The notes under the pieces are model-generated. The model did not search any database. It was not told the origin of the DNA and saw only the letters and a program-made list of their open reading frames with translations. A DNA stretch of 64,000 bases, taken from the NCBI GenBank assembly GCA_023397475.1, contig JAEWUD010000044.1, positions 1 through 64,000 on the forward strand. Reading direction: 5' to 3'. Position numbers and translations under genes: made by a program. The stretch's first letter is position 1; every line of letters starts with the position of its first letter. This DNA comes from Bacillota bacterium (GTDB lineage Bacteria > Bacillota > Clostridia > Saccharofermentanales > Saccharofermentanaceae). Below are positions 1 to 8,456 of this stretch, piece after piece.

Positions 1-1
1 G

Positions 2-829
2 TCCTACGACGAGTACATTGCCAAGATTTCTACCGGTCGCGTTCTCGGTTTCGTTGACCAGTACTGGAACTGGGGCTACACAGCCGGCGACGCCATCAAG
101 GCCGCCAACATGGAAGGCTGCACCTACGTACCTCTGGGAATCGTTGCCAATGAATCCATCGAAGAGCATTACAACAACGCTCCTGTTCTTGACGTATCCG
201 GTGGTTTCTCTATCACGACCAGCTGCGAAGACATCGAAGGCGCAATGCAGTTTGTCAATGATCTTCTTTCTCCTGAAGCCCAGAACCTTCGTTTCTGGGG
301 TATCGAAGGCGTTGACTACATTGTCAATGACGACGGAACATTCTCCAGAACAGAAGAAATGCGTAACAACGCGGTTGACGCGAATTACAAAGCCGACAAT
401 ATGTGCCCCTATTCCTACTTCCCGCAGATCCAGGGCGTTAACCTTGACGGAATCAACGCATGGCGTGCTGACCAGCAGATGTCTGAGTTCTTCGAAGACC
501 TCGCTCCTGAGGTCAAGGAGTGCCTTGCAGCGTACGGCGCACAGACCTATGTTGAGTTGCTGAACGTTGTTGAAGAGAATGAGCCTTGGTTCCCGATGTG
601 GTCCTTCTCCAATGACCTCACAACAGACACTCCCGGCGGAATGGCCTGGAACAAGATGGGTGAAGTCAAGCATGAGTATCTGCCCAAGGTCGTTGTTGCT
701 GATGATTTCGAAGCCGCATGGACGGATTATCTTGCAGTATACAATGAGCGTGCTGACATCAATGCATTCCTTTCTGAGATGCAGGCTGAAGTCGACAGAA
801 GAATTGCTGTTGCTGAAGGTAACGCATAA
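2..829 (+). CDS. Sugar ABC transporter substrate-binding protein (3' part)
   Basis: The reading frame is already open at base 2, so the N-terminus with its expected lipoprotein signal lies outside the window; 275 residues are visible. Recognition rests on general similarity to the C-terminal half of large extracellular binding proteins of the LplA type and on the two permease genes that follow. The visible part is acidic and rich in Trp, Tyr and Asn, as is usual for sugar-binding proteins. It would bind an oligosaccharide or similar solute outside the membrane and deliver it to the permease pair. No ATPase gene is in this cluster, which is normal for the family because a shared ATPase is used. 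The substrate cannot be read from the sequence. Confidence 0.85.
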   Translation, partial: SYDEYIAKISTGRVLGFVDQYWNWGYTAGDAIKAANMEGCTYVPLGIVANESIEEHYNNAPVLDVSGGFSITTSCEDIEGAMQFVNDLLSPEAQNLRFWGIEGVDYIVNDDGTFSRTEEMRNNAVDANYKADNMCPYSYFPQIQGVNLDGINAWRADQQMSEFFEDLAPEVKECLAAYGAQTYVELLNVVEENEPWFPMWSFSNDLTTDTPGGMAWNKMGEVKHEYLPKVVVADDFEAAWTDYLAVYNERADINAFLSEMQAEVDRRIAVAEGNA

Positions 830-892
830 TACACTCTTTCATGACGAATCAATCGTAGTAACTTAAGTTCAACCTATGAAGTGAATTCGATC

Positions 893-930
893 GAGAGGGT
901 GGCCGTGCATTCGGACAGGGCCACCCTCTC
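893..930 (+). promoter_or_regulatory. Perfect 12-bp stem-loop between binding protein and permease genes
   Basis: GAGAGGGTGGCC at 893-904 pairs perfectly with GGCCACCCTCTC at 919-930 around a 14-nt loop, and there is no T-run after it. The position, directly after the binding-protein gene and before the permease genes, is the usual place for a stem that protects the upstream message and lowers downstream expression. That role is inference from known transporter operons. Confidence 0.75.
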
Positions 931-954
931 ATCATGAAAGGAAGTGATGCGGCA

Positions 955-2046
955 GTGACGGAAAACGAGAAAGATATCATCAATACAGACGGCAACGCAT
1001 CAGAGGAAGAGATTGCCGCGAAGAAGCGAGAGGCTGCCATTGAACGCCGCCAGAAAGCTTACAATGCTACAAAGGCTAAGAACCAGTTGACTGATGAGCG
1101 TGGTCGCAAGTCGAAGAAACAGAAGGAGCCTCGTGAGAAAATCACCAAAAAGCTTCTGATCCGTCAAAGAGAACTGATCTTCATCACCATTCCCTTTGTC
1201 CTCTACGGACTATTGTTCTATTACATTCCCCTGGGCGGCTGGGTGATGGCCTTTCAGAAATACAAGCCCAAGGATGGTCTTCTTGGATCCAAGTGGGTCG
1301 GCATGGACGTCTTTGTCCGCCTATTCAGTGATGATGTATTCATAGGGGTTATTCGAAATACCTTGATGATGGGTATCATCAATCTCGTGTTGAGTTTTGT
1401 CTTTGCCATTGGATTTGCCCTTCTTCTCAATGAAGTAAGGCTTAAACTTCCCAAGAAATTTGCTCAGACAGTCTCTTATCTCCCGCACTTCCTCTCCTGG
1501 ATTATTGTTGTTGGAATCGTTCGAGATATGCTCTCCATGGATTCCGGTATTGTCAACGAGATCCTTGTCGGAATCGGTATCCTGAAGGAGCCAATGAACT
1601 TCTTCGGTCAACCGAATCTGTTCTGGTGGGTTGTCGGTTTCTCCAACGTATGGAAAGAGACGGGCTGGAACAGCATTATTTATCTGGCGGCGATTACCGC
1701 GATTAACCCGGACATGTATGAGGCGGCGTCTTTGGACGGCGCGGGAAGATTCGGGAAGATGTGGTATGTAACGTTACCTGGAATTAAGGCAACGATATTT
1801 ATTCTGCTTCTGATCAATGTCGGTAACATCTTGAATGTAGGCTTCGAGTTACAGTACCTTCTCAAGAACGGACTTGTACAGAGTGTCGCGGACACGATTG
1901 ACATCTATGTTCTGAAATGGGGTATCAGTCAGGGAGACTTCTCCTTGGGTACCGCAGCAGGTATATTCAAGAGTGCCGTAAGTATTATTCTCATATTCCT
2001 GGCCAACGCGGCTACCAAAGCCGCCGGTGAGGAGCGATTGTTCTGA
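955..2046 (+). CDS. Carbohydrate ABC transporter permease, LplB type
   Basis: Integral membrane subunit of the importer whose binding protein lies upstream. The first 75 residues or so are charged and cytoplasmic, followed by about six membrane segments. The permease EAA loop is visible as EAASLDGAGRFGKMWYVTLP, the surface that contacts the ATPase. I prefer the GTG at 955 because AAAGGAAG lies 10 nt before it; the ATG at 934 sits only 3 nt after the stem-loop and has no ribosome site. The protein then has 363 residues. It ends 16 nt before the start of the next permease, so the two are very likely co-translated and form a heterodimeric channel. Confidence 0.88.
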   Translation: MTENEKDIINTDGNASEEEIAAKKREAAIERRQKAYNATKAKNQLTDERGRKSKKQKEPREKITKKLLIRQRELIFITIPFVLYGLLFYYIPLGGWVMAFQKYKPKDGLLGSKWVGMDVFVRLFSDDVFIGVIRNTLMMGIINLVLSFVFAIGFALLLNEVRLKLPKKFAQTVSYLPHFLSWIIVVGIVRDMLSMDSGIVNEILVGIGILKEPMNFFGQPNLFWWVVGFSNVWKETGWNSIIYLAAITAINPDMYEAASLDGAGRFGKMWYVTLPGIKATIFILLLINVGNILNVGFELQYLLKNGLVQSVADTIDIYVLKWGISQGDFSLGTAAGIFKSAVSIILIFLANAATKAAGEERLF

Positions 2047-2062
2047 GAAAGGAGGAACTACT

Positions 2063-3007
2063 GTGCAAAATGTTGAACTCGAACCCAAGACCGAAGAAAT
2101 TAAGCTGAAGCCGTTACGCCGTAAGAAGATTCGACCGGCGGATCTGATATTTATTATCATCAATACGATCATCTTAACGCTTGCGGTCGTCATCACACTT
2201 TACCCGATTCTGAACACATTGGCAGTATCCTTCAATGACGGTCTTGATGCTTTGCGTGGCGGCATTTATCTTCTGCCCCGCAAGTTCTCCTTGAAGAACT
2301 ACCAGACGGTTTTCCAGATGGACAATCTGCTGACCGGTGCGAGGAATTCTGTTCTCCGTACTGTCATTGCCTCTGTTCTTCACCTTTCCGTGACGGCGCT
2401 TCTCGCGTATGTCCTGAGCATCAAGGAGTTCGTATTCCGCAAGCCGGTTTCGATGTTCTTCGTTATGACGATGTACGTCAACGCCGGACTTATCCCGACC
2501 TTCCTGCTCTTCCGCGAACTGAGCTTGACCAACACCTTCTGGGTCTATGTCATTCCAGGCATCATCTCGGCGTTCAACCTTCTTGTGTTGCGCACCTACA
2601 TGAATGGTCTGCCGGACAGTCTTCGTGAATCTGCTCAGATCGACGGCGCCAACCACTTCACGATTTTCCTTAAGATCTATGTTCCGATCTGTAAGCCGGT
2701 TTTCGCCACGGTCGCTTTGTTTATCGCGGTGTGGCACTGGTCGTCATGGTTTGACAACATGATCTATAACCCGAGAGATACAAACCTTACGACACTGCAG
2801 TATGAGTTGATGAAGCTCTTGTCTTCCGTTAGCAGCCAGACATCTTCCGGCAACGCATACGGAAACACGACCCAGTCCGTCGCAATCACACCCGGATCGA
2901 TCCGCGCCGCGGCAACCATTGTTACCTCGATGCCGATCGTTGTCCTGTATCCGTTCCTTCAGCGGTACTTTATTACAGGACTCTCCATCGGTGGTGTAAA
3001 AGAATAA
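2063..3007 (+). CDS. Carbohydrate ABC transporter permease, LplC type
   Basis: Second membrane subunit of the sugar importer, 314 residues with about six hydrophobic segments. The EAA-like loop reads ESAQIDGANHFTIFLKIYVP. The start is a GTG at 2063 with GGAGG 7 nt upstream; an earlier in-frame GTG at 2027 lies inside the preceding gene and has no ribosome site. The C-terminus ends in GLSIGGVKE, an ending typical of LplC/YtcP-type permeases. The operon appears to finish here, since a hairpin terminator follows within 50 nt and the next gene is on the other strand. Confidence 0.88.
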   Translation: MQNVELEPKTEEIKLKPLRRKKIRPADLIFIIINTIILTLAVVITLYPILNTLAVSFNDGLDALRGGIYLLPRKFSLKNYQTVFQMDNLLTGARNSVLRTVIASVLHLSVTALLAYVLSIKEFVFRKPVSMFFVMTMYVNAGLIPTFLLFRELSLTNTFWVYVIPGIISAFNLLVLRTYMNGLPDSLRESAQIDGANHFTIFLKIYVPICKPVFATVALFIAVWHWSSWFDNMIYNPRDTNLTTLQYELMKLLSSVSSQTSSGNAYGNTTQSVAITPGSIRAAATIVTSMPIVVLYPFLQRYFITGLSIGGVKE

Positions 3008-3052
3008 GTTTCGTCAACTAATCCTCCAATGCGTTTCTTCTCCCTTTTCGTG

Positions 3053-3088
3053 AACAGCCGCTACGTCAAAAGACGAGGCGGCTGTTTT
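3053..3088 (+). terminator. Intrinsic terminator of the sugar ABC operon
   Basis: AACAGCCGC (3053-3061) pairs with GCGGCTGTT (3078-3086). An inner CGTC-AAAA-GACG stem extends the hairpin, and T residues follow directly. Confidence 0.8.
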
Positions 3089-3199
3089 CGCGTTCCGGGT
3101 GAGTCTGTGAGTATCGAGCAATGCGGTACGATTTTTTTCTCGAAAAAAACCGGGCAGATCACGGATCCACACAGTAGATTGTGTCGGTGAGGATTACAT

Positions 3200-4096
3200 T
3201 CAGATCTTAACCGAACTCCAGAAGTTTCCGGTGTGATACGGGTAGAAGCCGATGCTGTAGTAGAACTGTTGCGAGGATCCGACCAACGCTACTTCGGCAC
3301 CCAATTGCCCGCAACGTTTCACGCCTTCGAGCACGACAGCGCGGCCGAGTCCCATTCGGCGATAATCCGGGTGCGTGGCGACCGGCTCGACGAGAGAGTA
3401 CTTGTCCCCCGGCTTGTACCACATTCCGCAATGGGAGACATAACGTCCGTCTGGCGCGACGACGGCCAGTACAATCTCCGGAATAATTAACGGGCTTGAC
3501 AGCATCTCTTTGCGGACGCGTAACTCATCTTCGTTGTTTGCGGGGGCTCCCGGATGGTTGAAACCTCGCCACATGACTTCGTTGTATTGAAGGAAATCCC
3601 ATCCGTCCGCCATGCTGACGATCGAAAAACCTTCCGGTAAATCGTAGGAGAGTTTGTCCGTGATGTCGATCATTGCGGTGGTCTCCTGTTCGGTCGTCGC
3701 GACAAAACCCAGTTCCGCGGCGATGCGGCGGGAATCATGGTCATTGTTATCAATGATCACACGGACGCCGTTCTTGCCGGTCAAATGGTCCCGGGAGTAT
3801 TCCATCATCTCGCGCAGAAGGAATTCATAACCCGGCGCGTAGAACAGATATGCGTATCCCAGTTCCGACTCATAGGTCGCCAAACCAACAATCCGGTCAT
3901 TATCTTCCCAGATTCCGATCTTGCCAAGCGACGAACGGTCGAGCATGCTATGCGTGATCATCCACTCCCATCGTCCCCAGGTAAAGCCGGGAAACATCAG
4001 GCGTTCACGATTAATCTCTTTATGAAAGTTCCCGACTTTGCGATAATCATCGGAGAAGAGCGGTTCAGGATGATAGTTTCGAAAAGTAATAGCCAT
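3200..4096 (-). CDS. GNAT-family acetyltransferase with two GNAT-like halves
   Basis: 298 residues. The C-terminal half holds the acetyl-CoA pyrophosphate loop RRMGLGRA and the order of elements expected of GNAT enzymes (ATHPDYRR, then the loop, then a helix). The N-terminal half also has GNAT-like features (IVGLATYE, a strand-loop-helix pattern, and AAELGFV), so the protein is probably a tandem GNAT in which only the second half keeps a good cofactor loop. The start is supported by GGGAGG 8 nt upstream on the reverse strand. It is transcribed alone and converges on the sugar ABC operon. The acceptor substrate is unknown. Confidence 0.8.
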   Translation of the reverse strand: MAITFRNYHPEPLFSDDYRKVGNFHKEINRERLMFPGFTWGRWEWMITHSMLDRSSLGKIGIWEDNDRIVGLATYESELGYAYLFYAPGYEFLLREMMEYSRDHLTGKNGVRVIIDNNDHDSRRIAAELGFVATTEQETTAMIDITDKLSYDLPEGFSIVSMADGWDFLQYNEVMWRGFNHPGAPANNEDELRVRKEMLSSPLIIPEIVLAVVAPDGRYVSHCGMWYKPGDKYSLVEPVATHPDYRRMGLGRAVVLEGVKRCGQLGAEVALVGSSQQFYYSIGFYPYHTGNFWSSVKI

Positions 4097-4356
4097 AGAA
4101 TATGCCTCCCGGTCAATATTGTCTGCGCCGCAAAGCGGCTATCGCGATTTATTTAAGTTTCATAACTAGAGAAAAGTCCGTTTTGTGCGTACAATAATTA
4201 TATCAATAACAGACGTATTCTGTCGAACAGTTGATGCCGAAGGGCCTTTCGGATGCCGATCATGAAAACGATTAAGTAGAACAATCCTGGATAACTATCT
4301 TAGTCTCAGCAGCGGATCGAATTTTATCGCTGCGATCGGGAAGGAGCGTGGAAACA

Positions 4357-4629
4357 TTGTCCTACAAGCATTACCAGAATCTGACCTGCGAGTTTTTTCC
4401 CTGCCATTCGATAGCGGATGAGAAACGAGGCGAGTTCAACTGTCTATTCTGCTTCTGCCCTTTGTATAACATGACGGACTGCGGCGGACCTTATAAACCT
4501 CTTGCAAACGGTTGGAAGGACTGCTCGGCCTGCACACGACCGCATTTTGATTATGATGGGGTTATCGCGAAAATTCGTGCGGCGCATGAGGTAAAGGGGG
4601 GGCAGCATGGAAGCGCGGCACAAGAGTAG
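4357..4629 (+). CDS. Cysteine-rich small domain protein (zf-like, PF04071 type)
   Basis: About 90 residues with a dense set of Cys and His in the order expected of the Cys-rich small domain family: CEFFPCH near the start, then NCLFCFCPLY, CGG and KDCSACTRPH. The family is thought to bind metal and is often found near cobalamin genes; no such gene is seen here. The best start is a TTG at 4357, giving a protein that begins SYKHYQN as family members do, with AAGGAG 10 nt upstream. The in-frame GTG at 4348 would leave only 1 nt after that ribosome site. Confidence 0.8.
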   Translation: MSYKHYQNLTCEFFPCHSIADEKRGEFNCLFCFCPLYNMTDCGGPYKPLANGWKDCSACTRPHFDYDGVIAKIRAAHEVKGGQHGSAAQE

Positions 4630-4709
4630 AGGGCTGAGAAAAGGGAGTTCTTTATTTAGCTCGGTCAAGTGTTTGTAATAGGTAATATACAATAACAAAA
4701 ATAATCGAG

Positions 4710-5184
4710 ATACCGCTTGGGAAAAAGAATTGGCTGTCCTAGGCGGTATTTCTGACGTTCTTGCGTGTCAAGGGTGACGGAATACCGCACCAAATGGAGT
4801 TGCCCGCGTCAGGCGATAATTTCTCGCGTTCTCGACCTACAAGACGCAAAATACAGCCTGGCAACATAATTTTGTCTTTCCAGGCTGTAATACTAACGGC
4901 TCGTGACGTCATAACGGTATAATATTGCAGCCTAGAAATGAGATTTTGCCGCATCAGGCTGCAATTTTGGCCTCAGAACCTTCTTGTATTCAACGTATTA
5001 CAGCCTGGCAGCATGAAACCTGCCTTTCCAGGCTGCAATTCTTCCGGCTCTTGACGCTTTATCAGCGAAATATTGCAGCCTAGAAACATGTTTCTGCTAT
5101 CTCAGGCTGCGTTCTTCGGTTCCATCGTATTCTGCCAATTCCTAATACAGCCTGACAACATGAACCTGCCTTTCCAGGCTGCAT
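4710..5184. repeat. Array A: about seven 69-75 bp hairpin units (CAGCCTG family)
   Basis: Units begin near 4711, 4783, 4852, 4926, 4999, 5074 and 5146. The best ones read TACAGCCTGG, about 20 bases, then CCAGGCTGTA, so each unit can form a stem of 9 bp or so followed by a less conserved linker of about 40 bp. The first two units use the variant stem ATACCGC/GCGGTAT. The same family occurs again at 25169-25500. No coding potential is evident and no known element is recognised. Confidence 0.85.
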
Positions 5185-5421
5185 ATTTTCGATCATTATC
5201 TCCTTCGCTACGTGAGATTGAAATCTGGAGAGGAGTTTTTAAGCGACACGCTTCCTCGCTCCATTTTCTATTCCATCAAGACAACCGTACATACAAATCA
5301 AGCAACCGCCCTCCTTTCGCGAAAAAATTCTGCATTAATCATCTTGCACTTCTTGAATGGAGCAGTTATCATAAGAATAAGCAGATGCTTACTGAGTAAA
5401 CACAAGTTTAGGAGGCCGCGA
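5185..5421. other. Leader region before psuK
   Basis: This 237-bp stretch separates array A from psuK. It presumably holds the psuK promoter, but no -35/-10 pair stands out. An open frame extends upstream of psuK from 5212, but it lacks a ribosome site and its residues do not look like protein. Confidence 0.4.
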
Positions 5422-6516
5422 ATGACAAATCGGGAACAAGAGCTTCTACAAATCCTTCGTCAGAACCCGGCCATCTCGCAGAACGAGCTCGCGGATCTTC
5501 TGGGGATTGCGCGTTCATCGGTGGCGGTGCATATCACCAATCTGACGAAGAAGGGTCACATCCTCGGGAAGGGCTATATTCTGAAGCAGGACGAGTACGC
5601 GTGTGTACTTGGTGGCGCGAATGTCGACATTATCGGAATTCCCCATCATAAGCTGATCGCTGAGGACTCGAATCCGGGCCGGATTGAGATGACCATGGGC
5701 GGTGTCGGTCGCAATATTGCGGAGAATCTGGTTCATCTGAATACCCCGACGAAGCTTCTTACCGCGATCGGGGATGATGTCTACGGGCGACGCATGATGG
5801 AACATTCCGGACGTATCGGCCTCGATATGAAGGATTGCCTCGTTCTTCATGAGAAGCCGACGTCTACCTATCTCGCGATTCTCAATGAGAAGGGCGATAT
5901 GGTGGCGGCGGTCAACCAGATGGATATCATTGAGTCTTTGGGAATCGACTATATTCAGAGCAAGAAGTCTGTCATGGAACACGCCAGTGTCACCATTATC
6001 GACACGAATGTCCGCGAGGACGTGATCCGATATGTCCTTGATAATGTTAAGAATACGGATTTTTTCCTCGATACAGTGTCCACACGTAAGGCGATGAAGA
6101 TCAAGGATCGGATCGGTGCTTTTCACACCATCAAGCCGAACCGGATCGAAGCGGAGCTCTTGTCCGGCGTGACCATCCGGACTATGGAAGACATGCGTCG
6201 AGCCGCGGAGGTCTTCCTCGAAAAGGGTGTCCGGCGCGTCTATATCACGCTCGGATCCCAAGGGGTTTTCTATCATGACGGAACGACCGCCCGGCATATC
6301 CCGAATCCGGACGTCGATGTTGTCAACGCGACCGGAGCGGGGGATGCTTTTGTGGCAGGCCTTGTTTACGGTCACATGCATGGATATGAGGCGGAGAGAA
6401 CTGCGCGTTTCGCGATGGCTACGGCGATTCTGACCTTAGGTTGTGAAGAGACGATCAATCCGAACCTGTCGGAGGACAGTGTTCAACAGAAGATGAAGGA
6501 GATTGAATTATGCTAG
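5422..6516 (+). CDS. psuK: Pseudouridine kinase with N-terminal winged helix
   Basis: Phosphorylates pseudouridine to pseudouridine 5'-phosphate in the cytoplasm, the first step of pseudouridine salvage. Residues 1-55 form a winged-helix DNA-binding module (SQNELADLLGIARSSVAVHI). The rest is a PfkB-family sugar kinase: substrate loop near GGANVDIIG, the glycine pair in GGVGRNIAEN, and the PfkB signature NATGAGDAFVAGLVYG with the catalytic Asp. The combination is typical of PsuK/YeiC proteins. The start at 5422 has AGGAGG 6 nt upstream; the protein is 364 residues. Its end overlaps psuG by 7 nt, which fixes the assignment to pseudouridine rather than another nucleoside. The winged helix may allow self-regulation (inference). 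Confidence 0.9.
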   Translation: MTNREQELLQILRQNPAISQNELADLLGIARSSVAVHITNLTKKGHILGKGYILKQDEYACVLGGANVDIIGIPHHKLIAEDSNPGRIEMTMGGVGRNIAENLVHLNTPTKLLTAIGDDVYGRRMMEHSGRIGLDMKDCLVLHEKPTSTYLAILNEKGDMVAAVNQMDIIESLGIDYIQSKKSVMEHASVTIIDTNVREDVIRYVLDNVKNTDFFLDTVSTRKAMKIKDRIGAFHTIKPNRIEAELLSGVTIRTMEDMRRAAEVFLEKGVRRVYITLGSQGVFYHDGTTARHIPNPDVDVVNATGAGDAFVAGLVYGHMHGYEAERTARFAMATAILTLGCEETINPNLSEDSVQQKMKEIELC

Positions 6517-7424
6517 AGAAGTATTTGGACATTCATCCGGAGGTGCGCGACGCGATCGCAAACGGACAGGCGGTTGTCGCCCTTGAGTCGACGATTATCT
6601 CGCACGGGATGCCGTACCCGAAGAACGTGGAGACAGCGCTTAACGTTGAGCGTATCGTCCGAAGAAACGGAGCGGTTCCCGCGACCATCGCGATCATGAA
6701 CGGTCGATTGAAGGTAGGACTTACCGAAGAGGAGATTGAGACGCTCGGCAAAGGACAGAATACCGTGAAGGCCAGCCGTCGGGATATTCCTTTCATAGTT
6801 GCTAAGGGACTGACGGGCGCCACCACCGTCGCTTCGACGATGATTATCGCAGCGATGGCGGGAATCAAGGTTTTCGCGACCGGCGGCATAGGCGGCGTCC
6901 ATCGCGGCGCACAGGAGACCTTCGATATCTCCGCGGATCTTCAGGAACTCGGCAAGACGGATGTTGCGGTAGTCTGCGCAGGAGCCAAGTCGATCCTCGA
7001 TATTGGGCTCACGCTGGAGTATCTGGAGACGCTGGGCGTTCCCGTTGTCGGATACGAGACGGAGGAACTCCCCGCTTTCTATTCGTCCAAGAGTGGCTTT
7101 GCGGTTGACTATCGGGTGGATTCTCCGCGTGAACTGGCCGAGGCGTTAAAAGCCAAGTGGGACTTAGGCCTTCGCGGCGGCGTCGTTATCGCAAACCCGA
7201 TTCCGGCGGAATACGAGATGGATCCGGCCGTGATCGACCACGCCATCGAGGAAGCGGTCCGGGAGTCGAACGCGCTGGGAATCAAGGGCAAAGAGAGCAC
7301 TCCGTTTCTGCTGGCTAAGGTCAAGGAATTGACCGAAGGAGCGAGCCTGGACTCGAACATTCAACTGGTTTATAACAACGCGGCGCTCGGCGCGAAGGTC
7401 GCTGTCGAGTTGAGTCGATTATGA
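6510..7424 (+). CDS. psuG: Pseudouridine-5'-phosphate glycosidase
   Basis: Splits pseudouridine 5'-phosphate reversibly into uracil and ribose 5-phosphate, the second step of the pathway begun by the upstream kinase. The 304-residue length and sequence fit the family along its whole length: ALESTIISHG carries the family's Glu, TGGIGGVHRGA the phosphate-binding region and VCAGAKSILDIG the catalytic Lys. The start codon overlaps the end of psuK by 7 nt, indicating translational coupling. A strong hairpin terminator follows at 7498. Confidence 0.93.
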   Translation: MLEKYLDIHPEVRDAIANGQAVVALESTIISHGMPYPKNVETALNVERIVRRNGAVPATIAIMNGRLKVGLTEEEIETLGKGQNTVKASRRDIPFIVAKGLTGATTVASTMIIAAMAGIKVFATGGIGGVHRGAQETFDISADLQELGKTDVAVVCAGAKSILDIGLTLEYLETLGVPVVGYETEELPAFYSSKSGFAVDYRVDSPRELAEALKAKWDLGLRGGVVIANPIPAEYEMDPAVIDHAIEEAVRESNALGIKGKESTPFLLAKVKELTEGASLDSNIQLVYNNAALGAKVAVELSRL

Positions 7425-7497
7425 GCGTCGCACCATGTGATTCTTAGAGAAGCGATAAGGAATTCCGGACAACGTATGTTGGGGCGGGTAAGATATG

Positions 7498-7529
7498 GAG
7501 CCGGCGGGACTTATTCCTGCCGGCTCTTT
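7498..7529 (+). terminator. Terminator of psuK-psuG
   Basis: GAGCCGGC (7498-7505) pairs with GCCGGCTC (7519-7526), followed by TTTC. The hairpin overlaps the 3' end of the convergent AraC-type gene, whose last codons lie inside it. Confidence 0.7.
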
Positions 7530-8269
7530 CCGATTCCGGTGCTGCGGAACCAGTGCGTCCGATAAGCCAAGGGAGTCATACCCGTCGCTTTCCGGAAGAT
7601 CTCCGTGAAGTAACTTTGGCTGGGAAAAGCAAGGACCGAGGCGATCTGCGCCGCGGTGTAGTCGGAGTACGCCAGCATGTTTTTCGCGGTTTCGACTTTC
7701 TGTAAACGAATATAATCGCTCACCGACCGGCCGACCTCCTTCGCGAAAAGTCGGGAGAGATAGGACGGATTTCGCCCCGTATGCCGGGCAATGTCTGCGA
7801 GCGTGATTCGCGTATGCAGATGATCGTAGATGTAGTCGACCGCGTCCGCAATCGATGCGGAGCGAATCGATGACTTCCGGAGGCTTCGCATCTTACGCGC
7901 GTAATCGAGACAGATCACAGGATGAAGCTCCGAGACCTCGTGAATACTCGTGCAGCGATCAATCTTCTGAATGTAGAAATCACTCAAAGCGTAGGCGAAG
8001 GAAAGATCCATCCCGCCTTCGATGCAGGAGCGAGCCAGGACCGCCGTCGTAATCACAAGGTGGTATTTGAGATTCTGCAGAGGGTCCGCCGAGAGGGTGC
8101 CGAGACCTTCTTTGTCCGAGAATTTCTCGTGAAGGAAGGTTCGCGCCTTCGAAAGGTCGCCGGCACGGATTGCCGCGTAGAATTCGAGCTCCGGCTGATA
8201 CGGTGCTCGAAGAAACAGATTCTCGCGACGAACATATTCTTTATAGAAAAGCTCCCGATCGATGTCCAT
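7511..8269 (-). CDS. AraC-family transcriptional regulator
   Basis: 252 residues. The C-terminal 100 hold the two helix-turn-helix motifs of AraC/XylS regulators (ITLADIARHTGRNPSYLSRL; AAQIASVLAFPSQSYFTEIF) and the family ending FRKATGMTPLAYR. The N-terminal 150 residues are an unassigned sensing domain of the type seen in Clostridial regulators of carbohydrate genes. The start at 8269 has GGAGG 6 nt upstream; a longer frame to 8293 is less likely. The gene is divergent from the GH5-GH16 pair across a 187-bp gap, so control of that pair is the natural inference. Confidence 0.88.
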   Translation of the reverse strand: MDIDRELFYKEYVRRENLFLRAPYQPELEFYAAIRAGDLSKARTFLHEKFSDKEGLGTLSADPLQNLKYHLVITTAVLARSCIEGGMDLSFAYALSDFYIQKIDRCTSIHEVSELHPVICLDYARKMRSLRKSSIRSASIADAVDYIYDHLHTRITLADIARHTGRNPSYLSRLFAKEVGRSVSDYIRLQKVETAKNMLAYSDYTAAQIASVLAFPSQSYFTEIFRKATGMTPLAYRTHWFRSTGIGKSRQE

Positions 8270-8310
8270 GTGATCCCTCCCATGTGTTAGCAAGGCGCCC
8301 TGCGTCGATC

Positions 8311-8322
8311 TTTTCGCGAAAA
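8311..8322. repeat. 12-bp palindrome TTTTCGCGAAAA, copy 1
   Basis: Perfect palindrome in the AraC/GH5 divergent region. Further perfect copies lie at 15809-15820, 27659-27670, 32229-32240 and 36948-36959, both between and inside genes. Confidence 0.7.
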
Positions 8323-8456
8323 GAACGGCGCACCGAACACCTGTCTATAGGATGTCATAAAAACGACAAGAAAGAAATAAAAACGATATATTCTTCCACT
8401 CGATTATGCGATTCTGACCGTGTATGGCGGCGGTGGCTGTCGCAAGGAGGGAAGGA

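Noticed and set aside
5212..5421. Longer N-terminus for PsuK
   Set aside because: No ribosome site at 5212, while AGGAGG stands before ATG 5422, which gives the normal winged-helix start.
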